A model generated the notes under the pieces. That model was given only the letters and a program-made list of their open reading frames with translations, searched no databases and was not told the origin of the DNA. Both the position numbers and the translations under genes were made by a program. Shown here in pieces: positions 7,960 to 15,665 of a DNA stretch of 64,000 nt. This DNA is from Nonomuraea glycinis (lineage in GTDB: Bacteria > Actinomycetota > Actinomycetes > Streptosporangiales > Streptosporangiaceae), in the NCBI RefSeq assembly GCF_014646515.1, contig NZ_BMNK01000009.1, positions 186,001 to 250,000 on the forward strand. Direction: 5' to 3'. Each line of letters opens with the position of its first letter. Positions within the stretch are counted from its first letter, which is position 1.

Positions 7960-8331
7960 ATGAACAAGCCGATCGGATATTGGCTCAAGCGCCTCGACAT
8001 GCTCCTTGAGGAGTCCATGACCAGGACGCTGGCGGAGCACGGCGTGAGCCGGCGCGAATGGCAGGCGCTCAACGTGCTGGCGACGCCCGGCGAGGACCCG
8101 CAGGACATGCTGGCGCCGTTCCCCGGCGTCGGCGACGCCGTCGAGGCGCTGGCCGCCAAGGGCTGGGCCGAGGGCGACCACCTCACCGACGAGGGCAAGC
8201 GCGCCCAGGCCCGGATCGCCGAGCGGGTGGGCCACTTCAGGCGGCGCGCGGTCGACGGCGTGACCGCGAAGGAGTATCAGGCGACGGTCGCCGTCCTACG
8301 GCGAATGGCCACCAACCTGGAAACCGCCTGA
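7960..8331 (+). CDS. MarR-like winged-helix regulator
   Basis: A 123-residue protein with the MarR plan: an N-terminal dimer helix (IGYWLKRLDMLLEESMTRTL), then REWQALNVLA, a wing (HLTDEGKRAQARI) and a C-terminal helix pair. The segment that would hold the recognition helix is unusually short, reading GVGDAVEALAAKGW. Such small proteins are common in actinobacteria as MarR-type regulators of unknown targets. The start is chosen because of the TAATGT box six bases upstream and is likely leaderless. The C-terminal coding end lies inside a duplicated sequence (8318-8448). Confidence 0.75.
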   Translation: MNKPIGYWLKRLDMLLEESMTRTLAEHGVSRREWQALNVLATPGEDPQDMLAPFPGVGDAVEALAAKGWAEGDHLTDEGKRAQARIAERVGHFRRRAVDGVTAKEYQATVAVLRRMATNLETA

Positions 8332-8448
8332 CCGCCGCTGCCCTCCAGCACCCTGGCGCCGACCCGTGCCGCTGCCCTCCAGCGCCCTGGCCACCGACCC
8401 GGAGACCGCCTAACCGCCGCTGCCCTCCAGCAGGACCCTGGCGACCAG
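8318..8448. repeat. Imperfect triplicated segment spanning two gene ends
   Basis: A segment containing CCGCTGCCCTCCAGC occurs three times (8318-8365, 8366-8400, 8401-8448). The first and third copies also share the flanking GA(A/G)ACCGCCT(G/A)ACCG. The first copy carries the stop of the MarR-like gene and the third the stop of the convergent hydrolase, so this looks like a local tandem duplication. Confidence 0.7.
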
Positions 8449-9186
8449 GCCGGGATCGTCGCTCATCGGCACGTGCCCACACCCCTTGAGCAGCCTGACC
8501 CGCTGCCCCGACCACCTGGCGGCACGCACCGCCTGGCGGCGCGGCAGCAGCCGGTCGTGCTCACCCCAGGCGATCGTGATCGGCGACTTCGGCGGCGCGG
8601 GCGGCAGCACGTTGGCGAACGACGCCAGCGTCGGCTCGAACCCGGTGGACTCCGCCAGCGCCCGGGTGGCGGCGATCAGCGCGCTCGGCGTCAGCCTCGC
8701 CGGGTGCGCGACCACCACCCCGGCCGCCAGGGCACGGCCCGCCGGGCTCTCGGCCAGCATCGCCGCCCGCTCCGGCGGGATCGACCGGGCCGAGGCCCAC
8801 ATCGCGCGCAGCACCCCCTGGCAGTAGAGCAACTCGGCACGCGACCAAAAACCCGCCGGCGACAGCGCGGTGGCCGTCCGGACCGTGCCGCGCGAGGCCA
8901 GCTCCAGGGCGAGGTAGCCGCCCAGCGAGTTGCCCGCCACGTGCGGATCGCGTACGCCGAGCAGCCCGCAGAACCCCTCCACCGCGTCCGCGAGCGACTC
9001 GGCGGTGTACGGGACACCGTCGGGCAGCGCCGGCGAGCGGCCGAAGCCGGGCAGGTCGACGGCGATCACCGTCCGCGCGGCCGCCAGCCGGTCCAGCACC
9101 GGCAGCCAGCTCTGCCAGTGATGGCCGATGCCGTGGATGAGGATCAGCGGCTCGCCGGCGCCGCGGCGTTCGAAGGCCAGCTCCAT
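8410..9186 (-). CDS. Alpha/beta-fold hydrolase
   Basis: A 258-residue cytoplasmic hydrolase of the epoxide hydrolase/esterase-like group. The oxyanion segment is LIHGIGHHW; nucleophile Ser87 lies in AGNSLGGY, Asp211 in WGEHDRLLP and His238 in GCGHVPM, so the triad is complete. The cap region (about residues 113-190) is helical. The family is too broad for a substrate. The gene stands alone between convergent and tandem neighbours. Its stop lies within a locally duplicated sequence shared with the MarR-like gene. Confidence 0.9.
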   Translation of the reverse strand: MELAFERRGAGEPLILIHGIGHHWQSWLPVLDRLAAARTVIAVDLPGFGRSPALPDGVPYTAESLADAVEGFCGLLGVRDPHVAGNSLGGYLALELASRGTVRTATALSPAGFWSRAELLYCQGVLRAMWASARSIPPERAAMLAESPAGRALAAGVVVAHPARLTPSALIAATRALAESTGFEPTLASFANVLPPAPPKSPITIAWGEHDRLLPRRQAVRAARWSGQRVRLLKGCGHVPMSDDPGLVARVLLEGSGG

Positions 9187-9203
9187 GGCCCCGAGTGAAT
9201 CAC

Positions 9204-11423
9204 TCAGCGGCTACGGGTGGGAATCTCGAACCAGACGGCTTTACCTTCCCTGGTCGGGCGTGAGCCCCACCGCTTGGCCAACTGGTCGACGAGGTAGAGG
9301 CCACGGCCGCCCTCGTCGTTCTCGCCCGCGCTGCGGATCCGGGGCAGCCGCAGGTCCTGGTCGAACACCTCGACCCAGACCGACTCCCCGCCCCGGCGCA
9401 ACCGCAGCGTGAACTCCTTGTCGCCGGCCACCTCGTCCTCGAAGCCCGGCACGTCCCAGGACTCCTCGAACGGCAGCGGCGGCCCCTCGACCACCAGCTC
9501 CCGGCGCGGGATGCTCGCCGTGGAGGCGTGCAGCACCACGTTGGTGACCACTTCGGAGACCAGCAGGCAGGCCAGCTCCGCGCGCTCCTCAGGCACATTC
9601 CAGTCGGCGAAGGCCTCCGAGGCCATCCGGCGCGCCTCGCCCACCATGATGGGCTGCGCCGGGAAGGTGCGCTCCTCCACGTCCAGCTCATGATCGCTGG
9701 AGCGGACGACCAGGATCGCCATGTCGTCGTCGATCTCGCCGGGCACCGCGACCGTCGCCACGTCGGCGATGCGCTCGACCTCGGCGTCGGTCATCTTGGA
9801 GAGCTTCTCGCAGAGCACCCCGAGCGTCTCGGCGTCGGTGGGCATCCGGCCGTGGCGGTTGGGGCGGCGGTCGACCAGGCCGTCGGTGTAGAGGAGCAGC
9901 GCGGCGCCGGGCGGCAGGGTGCGGGTCTCCTCCTTGTAGACGAGGTCGGCGTGCAGGCCCTTGGCGCGCACGCCCAGCGGCTGCCCGACCTCCTCTATGT
10001 CGAGCTCCACGCACTGGCCGTCGGTCAGCAGCAGCGGCGGCGCGTGCCCGGCGTTGGCGAAGGACAGCTGCCGCGACCAGGCGTCGTAGACGAGATATTG
10101 GCAGGTCACGATGGGGGGGACGCTCACGTCGGTGCCGCTGTCGTCCCGCTCCGGCGTGGCGATGATGCGCGTCCACTCATCCAGCCTGGCCAGGATGTCG
10201 GCGGGCGACTTGTCGTCCTGGGCGAAGGCGCGCAGCGCGGCTCTGAGCTGGCCCATGATGGCCGCCGCCTTGGCGCCCCGGCCCTCCACGTCGCCGATCA
10301 CGATGCCGACCCGGCCGGCCGAGAGCGGGATCACGTCGTACCAGTCGCCGCCGACCTGGGTCTGGATACCCTGGCCGTGCGAGACGAGCGGCGCGGCGGG
10401 GTAGTAGCGGACCGCGATCTGCAGGCCGTCGAGCTGTGGCAGCGCCCTGGGCAGCAGATGCTTCTGGAACGACTCCGCGGTGTGCCGCTCCTCCTCGAAC
10501 AGCAGCGCGTTGTCGATCGCGAGCGCGACCCGGGTGGCGATGGCCCCCACGAAGTCACGGTCGAAGGCGTCGTAGTGCGGGCTGCGGCGCTCGGTGAGGT
10601 TGGACAGCCCGAGGTACATCAGCCCCAGCGTCTCGCCGCGCACGCTGAGCGGGGCGACGATCGCGGAGTTCATGCCGACCTCGCCGCACAGCCGCGCGCT
10701 GCCCTCGGACGGGGCGGGGAAGTTGTTGCTGGCGAAGTCGTCGACGAGGATGGTCTCCTGGCGGCGCATCGCCGCCTCGGCGTAGTGGCCGACGGGATAG
10801 CGGATCTCCGCGCCCACCGGCTTCCAGGTGCCGGGCGGCGGCTCCCAGCTCTGCACGTGCTGGGAGATCCGGCGGACCAGCCGGTCGCCCTCCATCAGCT
10901 CGATGAAGCAGTGGTCGGCGAACTGCGGCACCAGCATCTCGGCGACCCGCTTGAGGGTCTCCTCGACGTAGAGAGAGCCCGCGAGCCGCTCGCCGATGCG
11001 CTCCAGCAGGCCGAAGCGGTCCTTCTCGCGCTCGTTGCTGCGCAGCGCCTCCCGGGCGCTGATGACGATCCCGGTCACCGAGCCGGACGGGTGGCGCAGC
11101 GGGACGGCCTGGGCCCGGACGTAGACGATCGTGCCGTCGGGGCGCTTGACGTCGACCGTGCCCTCCCACACGCCGCCCTTGAGCACGTGCTTGGCCAGCT
11201 CGATCGCCTGCGGGTGGTCCTTCTCCATGATCCCGAGGGACAGGACCGACGCGTCGCGCGCGGACTTGCCCGGCCTGCCGAACAGCTTCTCGGCGAACGG
11301 GTTCCAGTAAAGGAGATTGCTGAAGCGGTCCGTCACGACCACGGCCATGTCGGCGTGGTCGAGGACTGACGCGGCAGCGAGCTGGTCGGTCCCGTCCTGG
11401 GACAGATCCCCCCAACGCTTCAT
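9204..11423 (-). CDS. PAS-GAF-SpoIIE phosphatase with ATPase domain
   Basis: A signalling protein of about 739 residues: PAS (about 20-130; VVVTDRFSNLLYWNP), GAF (about 150-315), a PP2C/SpoIIE phosphatase (about 335-590; QVGGDWYDV, IGDVEGRG, LLYTDGLVDRR, DDDMAILVV) and a C-terminal HATPase of the anti-sigma kinase type (about 610-739; VSEVVTNVVLHA, GGRGLYLVDQLA). It would both dephosphorylate a STAS antagonist and bind or phosphorylate such proteins in a partner-switching pathway; a STAS protein lies at 21980-22318. The ATG at 11423 is chosen because GAGGAG stands ten bases upstream; an open frame of 36 further codons upstream lacks one. Confidence 0.92.
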   Translation of the reverse strand: MKRWGDLSQDGTDQLAAASVLDHADMAVVVTDRFSNLLYWNPFAEKLFGRPGKSARDASVLSLGIMEKDHPQAIELAKHVLKGGVWEGTVDVKRPDGTIVYVRAQAVPLRHPSGSVTGIVISAREALRSNEREKDRFGLLERIGERLAGSLYVEETLKRVAEMLVPQFADHCFIELMEGDRLVRRISQHVQSWEPPPGTWKPVGAEIRYPVGHYAEAAMRRQETILVDDFASNNFPAPSEGSARLCGEVGMNSAIVAPLSVRGETLGLMYLGLSNLTERRSPHYDAFDRDFVGAIATRVALAIDNALLFEEERHTAESFQKHLLPRALPQLDGLQIAVRYYPAAPLVSHGQGIQTQVGGDWYDVIPLSAGRVGIVIGDVEGRGAKAAAIMGQLRAALRAFAQDDKSPADILARLDEWTRIIATPERDDSGTDVSVPPIVTCQYLVYDAWSRQLSFANAGHAPPLLLTDGQCVELDIEEVGQPLGVRAKGLHADLVYKEETRTLPPGAALLLYTDGLVDRRPNRHGRMPTDAETLGVLCEKLSKMTDAEVERIADVATVAVPGEIDDDMAILVVRSSDHELDVEERTFPAQPIMVGEARRMASEAFADWNVPEERAELACLLVSEVVTNVVLHASTASIPRRELVVEGPPLPFEESWDVPGFEDEVAGDKEFTLRLRRGGESVWVEVFDQDLRLPRIRSAGENDEGGRGLYLVDQLAKRWGSRPTREGKAVWFEIPTRSR

Positions 11424-11546
11424 CCAGGAACCACTCCTCGGGGAGGCGTGCGCGAAAAGCGAACCACGGGCGCTCCTGCAACAGTCTTGGCCGGGGGGGA
11501 GTGGGGAGTCTCCCGGATGGGATGCAACCAATCAGCCGCGCGCGCG

Positions 11547-12251
11547 TCAGCGCCTGGTGACGAAAACGTGCGCGGCAACGTCACGCGGAATCTCCGCGAG
11601 AGAGTCGTTCGCGTCACCGTCACCTGTCACCCGCACACCGTCGTCGCTCGTCGCGAGCGTCACCTCGCGTCCGGGTTGTATCCCAACTTGCTTGAGTTTA
11701 AGCATCTGAGCGGGATCGCTTTGCACTTGTTCGCTAATTCGCCGGACCACTACGGGAACGGCGTGCGCTCCGGCGAGCTCTGTCATGGCGACCAGCGCGC
11801 TCCCGGCGTGCTCGACGGGCTCGGTGGCGCCGAGCTCGGCGAGGCCCGGGATGGGGTTGCCGTGCGGGCAGGCGGTGGGGTTGTTGAGCAGCTTGACCAG
11901 GCGCGTCTCAACGGACTCCGACATCACGTGCTCCCAGCGGCACGCCTCGATGTGCACCTCCTCCCACGGAAGCCCGATCACATCGATCAGCAGGCATTCG
12001 GCGAGCCGGTGTTTCCGCATGACGCGGGTGGCCAGGGTGCGCCCCAGGTCGGTCATGGACAGGTGGCGGTCACCCTCCACGCGAACGAGTCCGTCCCGCT
12101 CCATGCGGGCGACGGTCTGGCTCACGGTGGGGCCGCTCTGCTGCAGGCGCTCGGCGATGCGCGCGCGGAGGGGGACAATGCCCTCCTCCTCGAGCTCGTA
12201 AATCGTACGGAGATACATCTCCGTAGTGTCGATCAGGCCGTGTGCGGTCAA
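11547..12251 (-). CDS. ideR: Iron-dependent repressor, DtxR/IdeR family
   Basis: A 234-residue metalloregulator with an N-terminal winged helix (LQQSGPTVSQTVARMERDGL), a metal-binding dimer domain and a C-terminal SH3-like FeoA domain. The ligands of DtxR can be lined up: Met12, His81, Glu85, His100, Cys104, Glu107 and His108. It should repress iron-uptake genes when Fe(II) is bound. I place the start at the TTG at 12251 because the frame opens four codons earlier within GGGAGGA, which is its ribosome-binding site. The MFS exporter gene upstream could be a metal- or siderophore-related neighbour, but they have separate promoters. Confidence 0.9.
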   Translation of the reverse strand: MTAHGLIDTTEMYLRTIYELEEEGIVPLRARIAERLQQSGPTVSQTVARMERDGLVRVEGDRHLSMTDLGRTLATRVMRKHRLAECLLIDVIGLPWEEVHIEACRWEHVMSESVETRLVKLLNNPTACPHGNPIPGLAELGATEPVEHAGSALVAMTELAGAHAVPVVVRRISEQVQSDPAQMLKLKQVGIQPGREVTLATSDDGVRVTGDGDANDSLAEIPRDVAAHVFVTRR

Positions 12252-12415
12252 GGCTCCTCCCAACTGAATGCTACGCGGTCAGGGCAGAGACTGAGCCCGT
12301 CCGCCGCGGGCACAGAAAGTCAGGTGCCAAAGCCTATGGGGAGAACGACCGGCATTGGCAAAAGATGGCAACAACCGTGCGGCCGGGTTCCTTCCCGACC
12401 GCCCCCATCCGGCCT

Positions 12416-13672
12416 TCAGCGTGCCCGGTACGTCCTGAAAGCGGCCACTGACAGGCCGACGATCAGGACCACGACGGCACACGCCAGGCCGCCGCCCACC
12501 CAGGCGGTCGTCAGCCCGAACATCGAGGCGGTGGCCCCGGCCCGTACGTCGCCCAGCCGGGGGCCGCCCGCGACCACGACCATGAAGACGCCCTGCATCC
12601 GCCCGCGCATCTCGTCGGGCGCGTACAGCTGCAGGATGGACTGCCGCCACACCGAGGAGACCACGTCCGCCGCGCCGCCGACGGCCATGAACAGCAGCAC
12701 CAGCCACAACTGCTGGGAGAGCCCGGCCGCGGCGACCGCCAGCCCCCACACGGCGATCACGAACGTCAGCGCCAGCCCTTGCCGCTTGACCCGGGTGACC
12801 CAGCCGGAGAACAGCCCGCCGACCACCGCGCCGACGGCCATCGAGGCGACCAGCCAGCTCAGCGCGTACAGCGACCCGCCGAAGCGCAGGTCGATCAGCT
12901 CCGGGAAGAGCGCTCTGGGCAGCGCGAAGACCATCGCGATGATGTCCACGACGAAGGACATCACCAGCACGGGGGTGGTGAGGATGAACCTCAGCCCTTC
13001 GGCCACGGACCGCCAGCCCGGCCTGGAGACCGCCCCCAGCGGCGCCAGCGCGGGCAGTCGCAGGGCCGCGTAGAGGCCGGCGGAGAAGAGCACGGCGTCC
13101 ACCGCGTAGGCCGCGGCGAAGCCGCCGTGGACGAGCACGACGCCGCCGAGCATCGGCCCGCCGATCGCGCCCAGGCTGTAGACGAGCGAGTTGAGCGCGT
13201 TGGCCGAGGGGACCAGCTCGGGGGGCAGCAGCCTCGGGATAATCGCGCCCCTGGTGGAGGAGCTGACGGCGAATCCGGCGGCGCCCAGCGCGACCGTGCC
13301 GAGCAGCGCGTACACGTTGGGCGCCCCGAGCAGCGCCTGGAGCAGGATGAGCACGGTGCTCGCCCAGGCCACCAGCGACCCGGCCACGAGCAGTTTGCGC
13401 CGATCCACGGCGTCGGCGACCGCGCCACCCCACAGCCCGAACACCACCAGCGGGATGAGGTTGGCCAGACCGAGCATGCCGACCCAGAACGACGAGCCGG
13501 TCAGCTCGTAGACCTGCTGGCTGACCGCGACGAAGGTGACCGCCAGGCCGAGGTGCGAGACGGCCTGGCCCGCCCACAGCCGCCGGTAGGCGGGCACGGA
13601 CAGTGGCCGGGTGTCTACCAGATGCCGTTTAACAAAGTCCCCGAAAGCCATTTGAAGGACATTAAGGGGCAA
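12416..13672 (-). CDS. MFS transporter (EntS-like exporter)
   Basis: A 418-residue permease with about twelve membrane helices. The loop motif WGGAVADAVDRRKLL is the MFS signature between helices 2 and 3, and the protein resembles the enterobactin-exporter/macrolide-efflux branch. Substrate unknown; the IdeR gene next to it makes a siderophore conceivable. A TTG at 13672 has a GGAG site inside the end of pdxH and overlaps that gene by 11 bases; an ATG at 13651 lacks a site. I favour the TTG and coupling to pdxH. Confidence 0.85.
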   Translation of the reverse strand: MPLNVLQMAFGDFVKRHLVDTRPLSVPAYRRLWAGQAVSHLGLAVTFVAVSQQVYELTGSSFWVGMLGLANLIPLVVFGLWGGAVADAVDRRKLLVAGSLVAWASTVLILLQALLGAPNVYALLGTVALGAAGFAVSSSTRGAIIPRLLPPELVPSANALNSLVYSLGAIGGPMLGGVVLVHGGFAAAYAVDAVLFSAGLYAALRLPALAPLGAVSRPGWRSVAEGLRFILTTPVLVMSFVVDIIAMVFALPRALFPELIDLRFGGSLYALSWLVASMAVGAVVGGLFSGWVTRVKRQGLALTFVIAVWGLAVAAAGLSQQLWLVLLFMAVGGAADVVSSVWRQSILQLYAPDEMRGRMQGVFMVVVAGGPRLGDVRAGATASMFGLTTAWVGGGLACAVVVLIVGLSVAAFRTYRAR

Positions 13673-14315
13673 GTCTCTCCACGGCCCACGCGGGCCCGGT
13701 GCGCCGGTAGCGAAGCCTGTCGTGCATCCGGTCGAGCTGCCCCTGCCAGAACTCCATCTCCACCGGCGCCACCAGGAAGCCGCCCCAGAAGTCCGGCACC
13801 GGCGGATCCTCCGGCCAGCGCTCCGCCAACTCCTCGTAGCGGGCGTCCAGCTCCTCCCTGGACCGCACGACCGCGGACTGGCGTGAGGCCCAGGCCCCGA
13901 TGCGGGAGCCGTACGGCCGGGAGGCGAAGTAGGCGGCCGACTCCTCGTGCGGCAGCCGCGACACCGAGCCCTCCACGCGCACCTGGCGGCGCATCGGATG
14001 CCACGGGAACAGCAGCGAGGCCCGCGGGTTCTCCGCCAGGTCGCGGCCCTTGCGGGACTCGTAGTTGGTGTAGAAGACGAAGCCGCGTTCGTCGTAGCCC
14101 TTCAACAGGACGGTCCTGGCGCTGGGGCGGCCGGCCTTGGAGGCGGTCGCCAGCACCATGGCGTTGGGCTCGGGCAGGCCGGCGGCGAGCGCCTCCCCGA
14201 ACCACACGGTGAACTGCGCGATCGGATCGGCCGCGACGGCGGCTTCGAGCAGCGGTTCGCCCTCATAGGTGCGGCGGAGCCCCGCCAGCGAGGGCGGGCG
14301 CGAGGTGGCATCCAC
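13662..14315 (-). CDS. pdxH: Pyridoxamine 5'-phosphate oxidase
   Basis: Oxidises pyridoxamine or pyridoxine 5'-phosphate to the cofactor PLP using FMN and oxygen. Typical motifs: LRRTYEGEPLLE, DPIAQF, ARTVLLKGYDERGF, FYTNYESRKG, FPWHPMRRQVR and RPYGSRIGAWAS near the C-terminus. With a GTG start at 14315 the protein has 217 residues, the normal family length. The frame stays open to 14366, but that would leave no room for a promoter against the divergent citrate synthase gene. The downstream MFS gene overlaps its stop. Confidence 0.9.
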   Translation of the reverse strand: MDATSRPPSLAGLRRTYEGEPLLEAAVAADPIAQFTVWFGEALAAGLPEPNAMVLATASKAGRPSARTVLLKGYDERGFVFYTNYESRKGRDLAENPRASLLFPWHPMRRQVRVEGSVSRLPHEESAAYFASRPYGSRIGAWASRQSAVVRSREELDARYEELAERWPEDPPVPDFWGGFLVAPVEMEFWQGQLDRMHDRLRYRRTGPAWAVERLAP

Positions 14316-14491
14316 AAGACGGTATTCTCGCGCGCCCGGGGGCAGAACCCTCACACCACCCCCCACCAGCGGTTATGGCCTTTCGGCGGGTCCGGAGGGC
14401 GACCACTGGCAGGGAGGGGGTTAAATTGACCCGCCGGTATCTCGACATCAAGGCATTGCCGGAACATGGCAAGAAAGGGAGGCGGCCGAGA

Positions 14492-15598
14492 ATGTCCGAC
14501 TTCAAACCCGGCCTCGAGGGCGTTGTAGCTTTCGAGACCGAGATCGCGGAACCGGACAAAGAAGGGGGCGCCCTTCGATACCGGGGCGTTGACATCGAGG
14601 AGCTGGTCGGCCGTGTCCCCTTCGGGCACGTTTGGGGCCTGCTGGTCGACAACAAGTTCCAACCGGGTCTACCCCCGGCGGAGCCTTACCCCATCCCTGT
14701 CCATTCCGGTGACATCCGCGTTGACGTACAGAGCGCGCTCGCCATGCTGGCTCCGGCCTATGGCTTCAAGCCGTTGCTCGACATCAGTGACGAGGAGGCC
14801 CGCGACCAGCTCGCACGCGCCTCCGTGATGGCCCTGTCCTTCGTGGCGCAGTCGGCGCGGGGCCTCGGCCTGCCGATGGTGCCCCAGAGCCGCGTCGACG
14901 AGGCCAAGACCATCGTCGAACGCTTCATGGTCCGCTGGCGCGGTGAGCCCGACCCCAAGCATGTCAAGGCCATCGACGCTTACTGGACCTCGGCGGCCGA
15001 GCACGGCATGAACGCGTCCACGTTCACCGCCCGTGTGATCGCCTCCACCGGCGCCGACGTGGCCGCCGCGCTCTCCGGCGCGGTCGGCGCGATGTCGGGG
15101 CCGCTGCACGGCGGGGCCCCTGCCCGCGTGCTGGGCATGATCGAAGGTGTCGAGAAGCTGGGCGACGCCAAGAAGTACGTGCAGAGCGAGCTCGACAAGG
15201 GCGTCCGGCTCATGGGCTTCGGTCACCGCGTCTACCGCGCCGAAGACCCGCGGGCCCGGGTGCTCCGCCGCACCGCCAAGGAGCTCGACGCGCCGCGGTA
15301 CGAGGTCGCGGCGGCGCTGGAGCAGGCGGCGCTCGAGGAGTTGCACGCCCGCAAGCCCGACCGGGTGCTGGCCACCAACGTCGAGTACTGGGCCGCGGTG
15401 GTCCTGGACTTCGCCGAGGTGCCCGCGCACATGTTCACGTCGATGTTCACCTGCGCCCGCACGGCCGGTTGGGCCGCGCACATCCTTGAGCAGAAGCTCA
15501 CGGGCAGGCTGGTGCGTCCCAGCGCCAACTACATCGGCCCGACGTCGCGTGCGCTCAGCGACGTGCCCGGCGCTTCTGAGGTCGTCGGCACCATCTGA
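14492..15598 (+). CDS. Citrate synthase
   Basis: A 368-residue citrate synthase of the type often annotated citrate synthase 2 or CitA. It condenses acetyl-CoA with oxaloacetate. Catalytic segments are present: SGPLHGGAPARV (His), MGFGHRVYR (His/Arg) and the Asp region DFAEVPAHMF. The ATG at 14492 has GGGAGG nine bases upstream and gives the family N-terminus MSDFKPGLEGV; the frame stays open further upstream but without a start site. Divergent from pdxH, with about 175 bp of shared promoter region. A strong hairpin follows the stop. Confidence 0.93.
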   Translation: MSDFKPGLEGVVAFETEIAEPDKEGGALRYRGVDIEELVGRVPFGHVWGLLVDNKFQPGLPPAEPYPIPVHSGDIRVDVQSALAMLAPAYGFKPLLDISDEEARDQLARASVMALSFVAQSARGLGLPMVPQSRVDEAKTIVERFMVRWRGEPDPKHVKAIDAYWTSAAEHGMNASTFTARVIASTGADVAAALSGAVGAMSGPLHGGAPARVLGMIEGVEKLGDAKKYVQSELDKGVRLMGFGHRVYRAEDPRARVLRRTAKELDAPRYEVAAALEQAALEELHARKPDRVLATNVEYWAAVVLDFAEVPAHMFTSMFTCARTAGWAAHILEQKLTGRLVRPSANYIGPTSRALSDVPGASEVVGTI

Positions 15599-15620
15599 CA
15601 CCATCTGAGGCTTCACCCGA

Positions 15621-15647
15621 ACGGCCCGCCGGCCTCCGGCGGGCCGT
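15621..15647. terminator. Hairpin between citrate synthase and receptor-like gene
   Basis: Perfect 12-bp stem ACGGCCCGCCGG / CCGGCGGGCCGT with a 3-nt loop, between two convergent stops. It should act on both strands. Confidence 0.85.
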
Positions 15648-15665
15648 TCGTCCTTCCCGCCCTGG

